Assembly (NCBI GenBank): GCA_015478675.1
Contig: JADMIH010000072.1
Coordinates: 1 to 18,176, forward strand
Source: Chloroflexota bacterium
GTDB taxonomy: Bacteria > Chloroflexota > Chloroflexia > QHBQ01 > JADMIH01
Length of the DNA: 18,176 bases
Reading direction: 5' to 3'
Numbering within the stretch: position 1 is the first letter of the stretch; each line of letters starts with the position of its first letter. Positions 1-7,473 of this stretch are shown here, one piece after another. A program made the translations under genes and the position numbers. The notes under the pieces were generated by a model. The model was not told where the DNA came from. It worked only from the letters and a program-made list of their open reading frames with translations, and ran no database searches.

Positions 1-94
1 GCTGTGGAGGCGTACCCTTACCCACCCTCACCCCATGCCCCTCTCCCATGAAGGGAGAGGGGCATGGGGTGAGGGGAGTATATCTCCCATGAAG
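1..94. repeat. Dispersed G/C-rich repeat, left copy (partly cut by window start)
   Basis: Positions 1-62 match the reverse complement of 16193-16254 with only two mismatches (at 19 and 23). Positions 74-94 match the reverse complement of 16160-16180 exactly. The two copies are therefore inverted relative to each other about 16 kb apart. Pieces of the same family recur at 95-162, including a GAGGGGGCTTTCTTC block at 148-162 that is also found inverted at 16185-16199, but in a different order, so the copies are mosaic. The left copy may continue beyond the window. No transposase or open reading frame is associated with it. Confidence 0.9.
25..75. repeat. 23-bp perfect hairpin with G-quadruplex-type arm
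   Basis: Positions 25-47 and 53-75 are perfect reverse complements separated by the 5-nt loop ATGAA. The right arm and next base (53-76) contain four runs of three or more G separated by AGA, CAT and TGA, which fits the G3+N1-7 quadruplex pattern; the left arm is the complementary C-rich strand. At 16208-16230 the same G-rich arm is present and the repeat there keeps a shorter 10-bp stem (16193-16202 with 16208-16217). It may fold in DNA or, if transcribed, in RNA. No T-tract follows, so it is not a standard intrinsic terminator. Confidence 0.85.
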
Positions 95-224
95 GGGGAG
101 GGGGGCTAAGGGGCTAGCTCCCTCTCCACATGCTCCTCTCCCTTCATGAGGGGGCTTTCTTCCTGATGAGTAGCAGTGGACCCGGAGAGGGGAGACGAAC
201 CCCACGCAGGGCCTGGGCATAGGG

Positions 225-625
225 CTAGCCGTTTACGACTTCTCCGCTGTGGGGGTGCAAAATCTGCCCCGCCAGGTACGACGAGTCGCTGGAGGCTAAA
301 AAGAGATAGCAGTGAGCTACTTCCTCAGGCTGGCCGGGACGCTTCACCGTCACGTCTGCGCCAAAGCTAGCTACCTCCTCAGGCGGGAAGGTTGAAGGGA
401 TCAGCGGAGTCCAGATAGGGCCAGGGGCCACGCCATTTGCCCTTATGCCCTTCTCAACAAGCCCCTGCGGTAGCGAGCGCGTAAAAGCTACTATAGCCCC
501 GCCCCCTTCGTGGCCGAATGATCGAGCAACTTTGGGCTTCTCTTGTATGCGGTTACAGAGGTAGTGTTGACGATGGCGCTCCCCTCTTTGAGATGCTTGA
601 GTGCGGCCCTCGATAGGAAAGCTAC
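225..625 (-). pseudogene. Decayed short-chain dehydrogenase/reductase (C-terminal remnant)
   Basis: This is the C-terminal part of a classical SDR oxidoreductase of the YghA / general-stress-protein-39-like group. In the downstream frame the residues read GAIVAFTRSL, then GIRANGVAPGPIWTPLIPST, then PGQPEEVAHCYLFLASSDSS, ending in GEVVNG and a TAG at 225-227. The preceding segment is in another frame and reads AALKHLKEGSAIVNTTSVTA, then LLDHSATKGA. The frames switch at a GCCCC-GCCCC tandem (496-505, plus strand), so one 5-bp duplication explains the frameshift. The catalytic Tyr of YxxxK is His (codon 518-520), while the Lys remains. Nothing recognisable of the Rossmann N-terminus is found upstream of about 625, so the gene is also 5'-truncated. 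Three independent lesions make a sequencing error an unlikely explanation. An intact SDR of a different subgroup lies at 2107-2898. Confidence 0.8.
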
Positions 626-644
626 TATCAGGCGGAGCATGCAT

Positions 645-805
645 CTAAGCCGAACGATCCGCCGTGTCCTTATACAAGCACCACGCTGTAGAGATTGTAT
701 TGGATGGCAATTTATATGCCAGTAACAATTTCACGAAAAGCTGCTCTGTGGCATGGTCAATGCTCGAAGCAACGCTTACCTTTAGTTGGAGGTGTGAAGA
801 ATAGA
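645..805. other. Spacer between SDR remnant and M24 gene
   Basis: There is no SDR homology here in any frame and no convincing gene. The upstream part of the M24 reading frame can be extended to an ATG at 695, but those 37 codons look non-coding and lack a ribosome binding site. The segment should hold the promoter of the 806 gene; I could not pick a convincing -35/-10 pair. Confidence 0.5.
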
Positions 806-1906
806 ATGGATGAAGCTGAATGGCTGGAAAAAGAGAGCAGGCTCAGGGGGATGCTCAGGCGGCGAGGCCTTGACGCGGCGCTCCTTGGGAGGTCCGCCAA
901 TGTCGCATGGCTCAGTGGAGGCGGACAGTCTTACATCAATATCGCCAGCGAAGGGGGCGGAGGCTCGCTGCTGGTGACGCCTGACGCACGTTACCTCATC
1001 ACCGATGTGATCGAGGCAGAGCGGCTGCGCGACGAGGAAGGCTTCGGCGCGGGCGGCTGGCAGATCGTAGCTGAGCCGTGGCACGAGCCGGGCAAGGCGA
1101 TCACCGGGCTGACGGCCGGGCTTTGGGTCGGCGCTGACCAGCCAAGGCCAGGGATGGTGGATGTATCAGAGGATGTAGCCAGGCTGCGCTGGCTGCTCAC
1201 CCCCGCAGAGGTGGTACGCTTCCGGCTGCTTGGGGCTGATACAGGTGCAGCCATAGGCGCAGCAGCGGCGGCGGTCAAGCCCGGAATGACCGAGTTTGCA
1301 ATAGCGGGCTTGCTGGTAGAAGCTACCTACAAACATGGCGCTACGCCTATCGTAGTACTGGTTGCCACAGACGAGCGTATTGCGCAGCGCCGCCACCCAC
1401 TCCCCACGTCCAGAAAGATGGAGCATACCGCCATGCTTGTGCTTTGCGCCCGCAGAAACGGCTTGATCGCCAGCGCGACACGTATCGTTCATCAAGGGCC
1501 TGTGCCTGAGCAGCTGAAGAAAGCGATGCAGGCCGTAGCCACTATTGACGCAAGAACCATAGATGCCACACGGCCCGGCGTAGTGGTGGGAGATATCTTT
1601 GCCCTCCTGGAGGAGGCGTACGCCGATGTGGGCTATCCTGGCGAGTGGAAGAACCACCACCAAGGGGGCGCGGCAGGCTACGAGCCAAGAGAATACGTAG
1701 GCACACCGGGCAGCAAAGAGATAGTTCAAGATGTGCAGGCTTTCGCCTGGAATCCGAGCGTGCCGGGCGCAAAATCGGAGGACACCTTTCTGGTCACGCA
1801 AGCAGGGGCCGAGCTACTTACGCCATCACCCGGTTGGCCGCAGATCAAGGTCAACCTGACTGACGGCAAAACGGTGGAGCGGCCTGGCGTTTTACAACTG
1901 CGCTGA
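806..1906 (+). CDS. M24 (aminopeptidase P/creatinase fold) protein lacking most metal ligands
   Basis: The 366-residue protein has the two-domain layout of Xaa-Pro peptidase-like M24 proteins. An N-terminal creatinase-type domain covers about residues 8-130 and a pita-bread domain about 133-366. The start at 806 is chosen because GGAGGTG (788-794) lies 11 bases upstream; an ATG at 695 in frame has no such site. In M24 metallopeptidases the metal is held by Asp, Asp, His, Glu, Glu. By motif position I see Cys214 and Ser223 where the two Asp should be, His284/285 kept, Asn316 in place of the first Glu, and Glu325 kept. A normal dimetal peptidase is therefore unlikely. Creatinase shows that this fold can work without metal, so a metal-independent hydrolase or a binding protein is possible. 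Such proteins are often labelled Xaa-Pro peptidase or 'VapB antitoxin' automatically; no toxin gene is adjacent. It may be co-transcribed with the SDR 200 bp downstream. Confidence 0.8.
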   Translation: MDEAEWLEKESRLRGMLRRRGLDAALLGRSANVAWLSGGGQSYINIASEGGGGSLLVTPDARYLITDVIEAERLRDEEGFGAGGWQIVAEPWHEPGKAITGLTAGLWVGADQPRPGMVDVSEDVARLRWLLTPAEVVRFRLLGADTGAAIGAAAAAVKPGMTEFAIAGLLVEATYKHGATPIVVLVATDERIAQRRHPLPTSRKMEHTAMLVLCARRNGLIASATRIVHQGPVPEQLKKAMQAVATIDARTIDATRPGVVVGDIFALLEEAYADVGYPGEWKNHHQGGAAGYEPREYVGTPGSKEIVQDVQAFAWNPSVPGAKSEDTFLVTQAGAELLTPSPGWPQIKVNLTDGKTVERPGVLQLR

Positions 1907-2106
1907 AAGGGTAAAAACCGCGTCTCTCCTATCCTTTCTTGTGCCTTCCATACTTATGTGAGTGGTTTTACTTGAAGCCTGATAGCCCAGCAACATCTGG
2001 GGCTTCTTCTCGCCCCACAAATGGCATAGATCTTGCCCAACGGTTCTTGATTGTTGAAGAAAAAGGGCAGTCCAGAGCGTTGGTAGTGGCAAGCAGGGAG
2101 GAACAG

Positions 2107-2898
2107 ATGGAACGCACAGGAGTAAAGGACAAGGTAGCGTTCGTCACAGGTGCGAGTTCAGGTATAGGCAAGGCAGCCGCGCTCTTGCTAGCCAACGAAG
2201 GCGCGAAGGTGGCCGCTCTCAGCCGCGACAAGAAAGAGCTACAGCAAACGACCGACGAGATCCAGCGCAATGGAGGGGAGGCCATTCCTCTCATCGCCGA
2301 CGTTTCGCAGCCGAACGAAATGCAAAAAGCAGTGCAGAGTATCGTAGATGAGTGGGGCCGCATAGACATAGTCTTTGCGAACGCCGGAATCAACGGCGTA
2401 TGGGCGCCCATTGAGGAGCTTGAGCCTGATGAATGGGACAAAACCCTCAGCATCAACCTTAAAGGCACGTTCCTTACAGTCAAGTATGCAGTACCGTACC
2501 TTAAAAGGCGTGGAGGCTCTGTCATCGTCACTTCGTCGGTGAATGGCACGCGTATATTCAGCAACACAGGCGCTACAGCCTACTCATCCTCGAAAGCGGC
2601 ACAAGTGGCTTTCACCAAGATGGTGGCGCTTGAGCTTGCTAAGGACAAGGTGAGGGTCAATGTCATCTGTCCTGGCGCAATCGAGACAAATATAGAAGAG
2701 AGCACCGAGCAGCGCGACCTTGAGCAAGTGCGCGAACACGCCGAATACCCTGAAGGGGCGATACCCCTGACAAGGGGAAAGCCAGGCACCGCAGAGCAAG
2801 TGGCACAGTTGGTCCTTTTCCTCGCCTCAGACGCATCCAGCCATATCAGCGGCACCGAAATCTGGATAGACGGCGCGGGATCGCTCCTGATAGGTTAA
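2107..2898 (+). CDS. Short-chain dehydrogenase/reductase (SDR) oxidoreductase
   Basis: This is a complete 263-residue classical SDR, an NAD(P)(H)-dependent oxidoreductase of unknown substrate and presumably cytosolic. The Rossmann glycine motif TGASSGIG is at residues 14-21, NAG at 92-94, the structural Asn at 117, the catalytic Ser at 143/144 and YSSSK with Tyr159 and Lys163. The 'PGAIET' segment at 189-194 and the C-terminal 'EIWIDGAG' strand are typical. The ORF is open upstream to 1939, but AGGGAGGA (2094-2101) just before ATG 2107 and the family length decide the start. Arg40-Asp41 after strand two does not settle NAD versus NADP preference. It follows the M24 gene in the same direction with a 200-bp gap and converges with acs. 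Confidence 0.92.
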   Translation: MERTGVKDKVAFVTGASSGIGKAAALLLANEGAKVAALSRDKKELQQTTDEIQRNGGEAIPLIADVSQPNEMQKAVQSIVDEWGRIDIVFANAGINGVWAPIEELEPDEWDKTLSINLKGTFLTVKYAVPYLKRRGGSVIVTSSVNGTRIFSNTGATAYSSSKAAQVAFTKMVALELAKDKVRVNVICPGAIETNIEESTEQRDLEQVREHAEYPEGAIPLTRGKPGTAEQVAQLVLFLASDASSHISGTEIWIDGAGSLLIG

Positions 2899-3029
2899 GC
2901 ATCCAGTTCAACTTCTCCGAGCCACACTCTTGAGGAATGTAGCTTTGCAGAAAGCTCAACCAATCTTGGCATTGTGGTAAGCAAACCCCATCTCCCTGCC
3001 TTTCCAGGGTAGCTTCGTGAAATGGTAGA

Positions 3030-3067
3030 GAAGGAAGCAAGAAGAGAAGGAAGCAAGAAGAGAAGGC
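3030..3067. repeat. 16-bp purine-rich tandem repeat, about 2.4 units
   Basis: The unit GAAGGAAGCAAGAAGA occurs exactly at 3030-3045 and 3046-3061, followed by a partial third copy starting at 3062. It is purine-only except for a single C per unit. It lies in the gap between the SDR and acs and does not overlap a gene. Confidence 0.9.
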
Positions 3068-3112
3068 AGCTCCAATTTGATAGGCTGGAGAGTGCCAACT
3101 GGATTACACCCT

Positions 3113-3205
3113 TATTCTTCTGAAAATAGGCGCTCAGCAGCCTACTTTCACTGTCGGTTAGTGGCCCGTAGGGTCATGGGATATTCTTCTGAAAATAGGC
3201 TCTCA
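3113..3205. repeat. 24-bp direct repeat pair, 69 bp apart
   Basis: Positions 3113-3136 and 3182-3205 share TATTCTTCTGAAAATAGGC-CTCA with a single mismatch (G versus T). The start-to-start distance is 69 bp. The repeated unit is AT-richer than the surrounding DNA. Function unknown; candidates are a protein binding site or a trace of a small duplication. Confidence 0.88.
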
Positions 3206-3258
3206 CGCCCCAATTCATAATTCCGAGCATGCCCGGCGCAGGCCATGCGGGAGCTACC

Positions 3259-5250
3259 TTACTCATTCTCCGCGTATTGCTTTTTGATAGAGGCCATCAC
3301 CGCGGGGTCGGCCAGTGTGGTGGTATCGCCCAGCACACGGCCTTCCGCGATGTCTCTCAGCAGGCGGCGCATGATCTTGGCTGAGCGCGTCTTGGGTAGC
3401 TCTGTGGTGAAGTATATTTTGTCGGGCCTGGCTATCGGGCTGATCTTCTCAGCGACGTGCCTGCGTAGCTCCTCAACCAGGTCGTTGCCCGTTTCAACCC
3501 CGCCCCTGGGCGTTACGAAGGCCACTATGCCCTGCCCTTTTAGCTCATCTGATACGCCCACAACAGCGGCTTCCGCAACAGAAGGGTGACTCACCAGCGC
3601 GCTCTCCAGCTCCATCGTGCCCAGGCGATGCCCCGCTACATTGAGCACATCATCAACGCGGCCCATCAGCCAGTAATAACCATCTTCGTCCTGACGCGCG
3701 CCGTCTCCAGTGAAATAAACCTCGTGCCCTTCGCCAAAGCGACCCCAGTATTGCTCGACGTATCGCTCGTCGTCGCCCCATAGCGTACGCAGCATTGATG
3801 GCCAGGGCTGCTTTATCACAAGCAGCCCACCCGATCCACTGCCCGGCTCTATGGGCCTGCCTTCCTGGTCAACAATTTGCGCCGTAATGCCTGGAAAGGC
3901 GCGTGTAGCGCTCCCCGGCTTGGCCGGCACAATGCCCGGAAGGGGTGTTATCATGATCGCCCCTGTCTCCGTTTGCCACCAGGTATCTACCACCGGACAG
4001 CGCTCGCGCCCGATATACTTGTGATACCATATCCAAGCTTCGGGGTTGATAGGCTCCCCTACCGTGCCGAGTAGGCGCAGCGATGATAGATCAGAAGCCT
4101 GTGGATATTGAGCGCCCCAGCGCATAAATGTGCGTATTGCTGTGGGCGCGGTATAAAGCACCGTCACCTTGTACTTATCTATCAGCTTCCAGTAACGGTC
4201 TTTGTCAGGATAGTCGGGGCTACCCTCGTACATCACCGCTGTTGTGCCGTTAGATAGCGGCCCATACACCAGGTAAGAATGACCTGTTACCCAACCGATG
4301 TCGGCGGTACACCAGTAAACGTCCTCCTCTTTGAGGTCGAAGACCCATTTGGTGGTGAGGGTCGTGCCCACCATATACCCGCCTGTAGTGTGCAGCACTC
4401 CCTTCGGCTTACCTGTGGTGCCCGATGTATACAGGATGTAAAGCGGGTGCTCCGCCTCAAGCCTCTCAGCTTCTACCACTACACCTTCCGGCACTTCAGA
4501 GACGGCCTCGTGCCACCAGACGTCGCGCCCTTCCTTCATTTGCACCTCTTGCGCAGTCTCGCCCACTCTGCGCACCACGATCACCTTCTGCACAGTCAAA
4601 TCGGGTGTATCGAGCGCGGCATCGGTGTTTGCCTTGAGAGGCACTATGCTCCCCCGCCTGTACCCACCATCGGCGGTAATCACCAGCTTGGCTTCGGCAT
4701 CAATAATCCGGTCGCGCAGAGCTTCGGGGGAGAAGCCGCCGAAAACCACCGTGTGCGGCGCGCCGATACGAGCGCACGCCAGCATAGCAACCACAGCTTC
4801 AGGTATAAGGGGCATGTATATCGCCACGCGGTCGCTCTTGTTGACACCCATGTTGCGCAGCATCTGTGCGGCGCGATTCACTTCGCGGTAAAGCTCGGCG
4901 TAAGTAAGGGTAGCTGTGTCCCCTGGCTCTCCCTCCCAGATAAGAGCCGGCTTATCGGCGCGCTGCGCAAGATGCCGGTCCACGCAGTTGTAACAAGCGT
5001 TTACTTCGCCGTCAGCAAACCATTTGGCAAAAGGCGGATTCCACTCCAGCGTCTGGGTGGGCTTCTTAAACCATTCGATAACCTCTGCCGCCTCACGCCA
5101 GAAGCCAACAGGATCGGCTTGCGCCCGGCTGTACACCTCCGGGTCGGAGATATTTGCCTGAGCCGCAAAGTCAGGTGATGGCTTATACGTTCGCTCCTCG
5201 CGGAGCAAGGCCTCTATAGTGCCGGCGCGTTCTTCAGAAGGTGAGTGCAT
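3259..5250 (-). CDS. acs: Acetyl-coenzyme A synthetase (acetate--CoA ligase, AMP-forming)
   Basis: This 663-residue cytosolic enzyme activates acetate to acetyl-CoA through acetyl-AMP, letting the cell use or salvage acetate. Its length matches the family (about 650). Visible motifs are the phosphate-binding [11 protein letters not shown] (274-284), the [14 protein letters not shown] block (313-326), and DTWWQTETG (422-430), whose second Trp (425) limits the acyl pocket to acetate. [18 protein letters not shown] (514-531) marks the hinge, followed by [10 protein letters not shown]. The C-terminal PKTRSAK (619-625) carries the catalytic Lys625, the conserved site of regulatory acetylation in this family; Ala624 stands where Gly is common. 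The start is the ATG at 5250 because GAGGAG lies about 7 bases upstream; a longer frame to 5355 would swallow the promoter. No acetyltransferase or deacetylase gene is adjacent. Confidence 0.97.
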   Translation of the reverse strand: MHSPSEERAGTIEALLREERTYKPSPDFAAQANISDPEVYSRAQADPVGFWREAAEVIEWFKKPTQTLEWNPPFAKWFADGEVNACYNCVDRHLAQRADKPALIWEGEPGDTATLTYAELYREVNRAAQMLRNMGVNKSDRVAIYMPLIPEAVVAMLACARIGAPHTVVFGGFSPEALRDRIIDAEAKLVITADGGYRRGSIVPLKANTDAALDTPDLTVQKVIVVRRVGETAQEVQMKEGRDVWWHEAVSEVPEGVVVEAERLEAEHPLYILYTSGTTGKPKGVLHTTGGYMVGTTLTTKWVFDLKEEDVYWCTADIGWVTGHSYLVYGPLSNGTTAVMYEGSPDYPDKDRYWKLIDKYKVTVLYTAPTAIRTFMRWGAQYPQASDLSSLRLLGTVGEPINPEAWIWYHKYIGRERCPVVDTWWQTETGAIMITPLPGIVPAKPGSATRAFPGITAQIVDQEGRPIEPGSGSGGLLVIKQPWPSMLRTLWGDDERYVEQYWGRFGEGHEVYFTGDGARQDEDGYYWLMGRVDDVLNVAGHRLGTMELESALVSHPSVAEAAVVGVSDELKGQGIVAFVTPRGGVETGNDLVEELRRHVAEKISPIARPDKIYFTTELPKTRSAKIMRRLLRDIAEGRVLGDTTTLADPAVMASIKKQYAENE

Positions 5251-5308
5251 GCTTAACTCCTCATTCAAGGCTTTATCGGGTAACACCCTTAGCAGGGATT
5301 TTGCCGAT

Positions 5309-5337
5309 AGTATATACCAACGCCTGCCGCACGGCAA
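5309..5337 (-). promoter_or_regulatory. Predicted sigma-70-type promoter of acs
   Basis: On the minus strand TTGCCG (5332-5337) is followed after exactly 17 bp by TATACT (5309-5314). Transcription would start near 5302, giving a leader of about 50 nt before the acs ATG with its GAGGAG site. This spacing and both hexamers fit a housekeeping promoter, which supports independent transcription of acs from the bactofilin-like gene upstream. Confidence 0.6.
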
Positions 5338-5424
5338 CGGCGGCGTGAGGCGCAAATGTTCAGAATAGGGATAGAAGAATCTTCAAGGGGTGTCTGCGGA
5401 CTTTTCCAAACGGGAGGGCAGTGT

Positions 5425-6591
5425 TCAGGGCTGTTGATCTCTGGTGAAGCCGGGGGCAGGGCCAAGGGGGGCTGTTACTGCCGGTTCTTGTGGGGCCCGG
5501 GGGGGAGCAGGTGTCGTGGGCAGATAGGGTGCGTTCCAGGGTGTGGAACCGTAGGGCCGGGTATGCTTAGGAGGCGCTAAGGTACCCAGGCGGCTCAATA
5601 TAGCTGAGCCTACTCCTATGCATGCGGCAAAGTAAACCAGCATCATCAAGACGATGCCAACAAATGGTGAGAGAAAGATCCCTGGGAGGGTGGCCGAGCC
5701 GAGGAGCACCGCCATACCGAGGAGCATTTCAAGGATGAGAGGTGGCATACCGTGTGTACCCTGGTGGGTTGTCTCATATATGCGCCTGCCAAGCCATATA
5801 CTCGATACTACCAGGCCGAACAATAAAGCCAGGCCTGCGGCTATAGCCAGCACAGGTATCAGCACCACGCCCACAAAGGTTATCAGCAGCACGAACGAGA
5901 GCGCCGCCATTGCAGGTGGAAGCAAGACTGCTGTGATCAACCCGACTACAATCGAAGGGCCAGGCTCGGCGTTGAGTGTAGCGTTGGCTATACTTACCCG
6001 ACCGGGCACCACCAGCGCCACCCCCACAGCCAGCATCAGCGTTATCAGGCTCAGCATGCCCCAGATAACGAAGCGCCCAAAGAGGCTCATCGGGTTGGAA
6101 AAAGGAGAGTGTGAATCTGCAAAAGAAGAGGCGTTATTCTGGAGAGTAGCTTGAAGGTTAGCGTCAACCAGCGGGAGGCCAGGCGCGCTTACCTTGCCAC
6201 CGACCTTCGCGCCTCGGTCCTGGGATACTGTGCCCCCTACGACCAGCACATTACCCACAACGTTGCTGGTGGGGCCAAGCGTCACATTACCGTTGGTTAC
6301 GGTAACATCACCCTTGACAGCGCCTTCTATATCAGCGTCGCCGCCGACCACTACCACCTTGCCATCTACAGCGCCGAGCAAAGTCAGATCGCCATTAGTA
6401 ACGCTGACGTTGCCCGGCACCTCTTCGCCTTTATCTATCGTCAGATCGTTGCCGATCATCACCCTGTCGCCGTTGCCCTGCGCATAAACCACAGATGCGC
6501 CAAAAAGCGAAATGCCGAAAGTAACAAGGAGCAAGCACAAGAAGGCTGCGCACCAAGTTGTTATTTTATTTTGCCTGAAGAGGGAACTCAT
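5425..6591 (-). CDS. Membrane protein with bactofilin-like beta-repeat ectodomain
   Basis: This 388-residue protein has a signal peptide or N-terminal anchor (about 12-37, ending VVYAQ). About residues 42-135 contain short Gly/Val-rich repeats of the type 'GNVSVTNGDLTLLGAVDGKV' and 'GDVTVTNGNVTLG', typical of the right-handed beta-helix of polymer-forming (bactofilin-type) proteins. After a linker (140-170) come about four hydrophobic segments (175-197, 212-236, 238-265, 286-333). The tail (338-388) is rich in Pro, Thr and Ala. The likely arrangement is an extracytoplasmic beta-repeat domain tied to a multi-span membrane domain. Related proteins are often found near anti-sigma and ECF sigma genes, as here, where the anti-sigma gene lies 93 bp upstream. 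The ribosome binding site before ATG 6591 is weak. An envelope-stress role is inference only. Confidence 0.8.
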   Translation of the reverse strand: MSSLFRQNKITTWCAAFLCLLLVTFGISLFGASVVYAQGNGDRVMIGNDLTIDKGEEVPGNVSVTNGDLTLLGAVDGKVVVVGGDADIEGAVKGDVTVTNGNVTLGPTSNVVGNVLVVGGTVSQDRGAKVGGKVSAPGLPLVDANLQATLQNNASSFADSHSPFSNPMSLFGRFVIWGMLSLITLMLAVGVALVVPGRVSIANATLNAEPGPSIVVGLITAVLLPPAMAALSFVLLITFVGVVLIPVLAIAAGLALLFGLVVSSIWLGRRIYETTHQGTHGMPPLILEMLLGMAVLLGSATLPGIFLSPFVGIVLMMLVYFAACIGVGSAILSRLGTLAPPKHTRPYGSTPWNAPYLPTTPAPPRAPQEPAVTAPLGPAPGFTRDQQP

Positions 6592-6610
6592 AACTCAGCT
6601 CTCAAAACTC

Positions 6611-6638
6611 GTGAAACGTGAGACGTGAGACGTGAAGC
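6611..6638 (+). repeat. GTGARAC heptamer array (4 units)
   Basis: Four consecutive 7-mers read GTGAAAC, GTGAGAC, GTGAGAC and GTGAAGC. They lie in the 93-bp gap between the anti-sigma gene and the bactofilin-like gene, just upstream of the latter's start. A related four-unit array in the opposite orientation is at 8478-8505 on the other side of the sigma/anti-sigma pair. Possible roles are a repeated regulator site or a slippage-prone microsatellite. Confidence 0.88.
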
Positions 6639-6684
6639 TCCGTGGATGATGTATCACTGCAACCACGCAATACGCTACACGGGT

Positions 6685-7392
6685 CTACGTCAGCGCCTCC
6701 AGGTAACCTGTGTTGCCGCGCTGTTCGGCGGCGGCTCGATGGTAGCTGGATACTAGCTGCCAACCTGCCAGGGCCAGCAGGCCAAGCACAAGACCGGCCA
6801 CTGTCACCGTAGCGGGGCCAAAGCCCTCAAAGAGAGAAGCAACCCACGTTTGTGTTGCCTGGAAGAATGTGCGTAACATTTTTACCAGGTCAGACATGGG
6901 GCCGCTTACCTGTATTATCTCCGAAAGGACGAGGGCAAGGAGCAGGCCCACAGCCGCTGCCACCGATAGGCCGACTGCCGCCATACCGCGCATGTAGGAG
7001 GCTATCCGCGCATGCCATTCTTGCAGCGTGTCAAGGTGGTAGGCAGGCGCTTCTTCGTCGAGCCACCGCGTGAGCGATGGGATTACCGATACCGATGTGC
7101 CTTCAGGCATGGCAACGGCTGGCGCGGCCTCCAGCAGCATCTCTAGCTGTGGGCGCGACACGGGCGTAGCAGCTACCAGCGACATCACCTTCGCCTGAAA
7201 GTTCGTGGGCACTGGTATAGCCTCACGCGCCGAGGTCCCCAGGAGAGAGTCGGCTTCATGCATCGCCGTCCACAGCCGCGCGCAATCAGGACAGCCCGTT
7301 ATATGTGCGTCCAGATGGCGCTCGTCTTCAGCCTCGAGCAGTCCGTCTAGCTTCAGGGACATTAGTTCATCATTGACAGTTGGACATACCAT
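6685..7392 (-). CDS. Zinc-finger anti-sigma factor, membrane-anchored
   Basis: The 235-residue protein starts with an anti-sigma zinc-finger domain. Leu-rich helices around 9-22 precede the signature H30-x3-C34-x2-C37, which binds zinc and holds the cognate ECF sigma factor. A central region (50-135) follows. Two hydrophobic segments, about 138-161 and 193-213, would place it in the inner membrane with a short outside loop and a C-terminal cytosolic tail. It lies 81 bp downstream of the ECF sigma gene on the same strand, the usual arrangement of a sigma/anti-sigma operon, so that sigma is the probable partner. AGAAAGGGGG sits just upstream of ATG 7392. Release by proteolysis or redox change is known in the family but is not visible here. 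Confidence 0.9.
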   Translation of the reverse strand: MVCPTVNDELMSLKLDGLLEAEDERHLDAHITGCPDCARLWTAMHEADSLLGTSAREAIPVPTNFQAKVMSLVAATPVSRPQLEMLLEAAPAVAMPEGTSVSVIPSLTRWLDEEAPAYHLDTLQEWHARIASYMRGMAAVGLSVAAAVGLLLALVLSEIIQVSGPMSDLVKMLRTFFQATQTWVASLFEGFGPATVTVAGLVLGLLALAGWQLVSSYHRAAAEQRGNTGYLEALT

Positions 7393-7473
7393 TAGGATGC
7401 ACCCCCTTTCTGAAAGTTTAGAGCATTGCTCCTAAGCTGCGAGTCGCCCTCTCGAGCTTACTGTTCAATATTC

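Larger units (their letters stand above)
2899..3258. other. 360-bp gene-free region between convergent SDR and acs
   Basis: No reading frame here resembles a protein. The region holds a 16-bp tandem repeat (3030-3067) and a 24-bp direct repeat (3113-3136 and 3182-3205), listed separately. It lies between the ends of two convergent genes, so the elements could serve as termination or 3'-end structures. I found no clear hairpin with a T-tract. Confidence 0.6.

Noticed and set aside
13..90. Intrinsic terminator
   Set aside because: The hairpin is very strong but has no T-tract on either side, and the same repeat occurs elsewhere in intergenic DNA.
1..162. CRISPR-like array
   Set aside because: The repeated blocks are mosaic, self-complementary and not evenly spaced by unique spacers, and there are no cas genes.
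1166..1801. A 211-codon minus-strand frame opposite the M24 gene
   Set aside because: No motifs or ribosome site; it mirrors the M24 coding frame.
806..1906. VapB-type antitoxin
   Set aside because: M24-fold proteins are sometimes labelled so by automated annotation, but this protein is far longer than a VapB antitoxin and has no adjacent toxin gene.
4279..5178. A 299-codon open frame on the plus strand opposite acs
   Set aside because: It is fully antisense to a clear acs gene, its translation resembles no protein family, and long open antisense frames are common opposite GC-rich genes.
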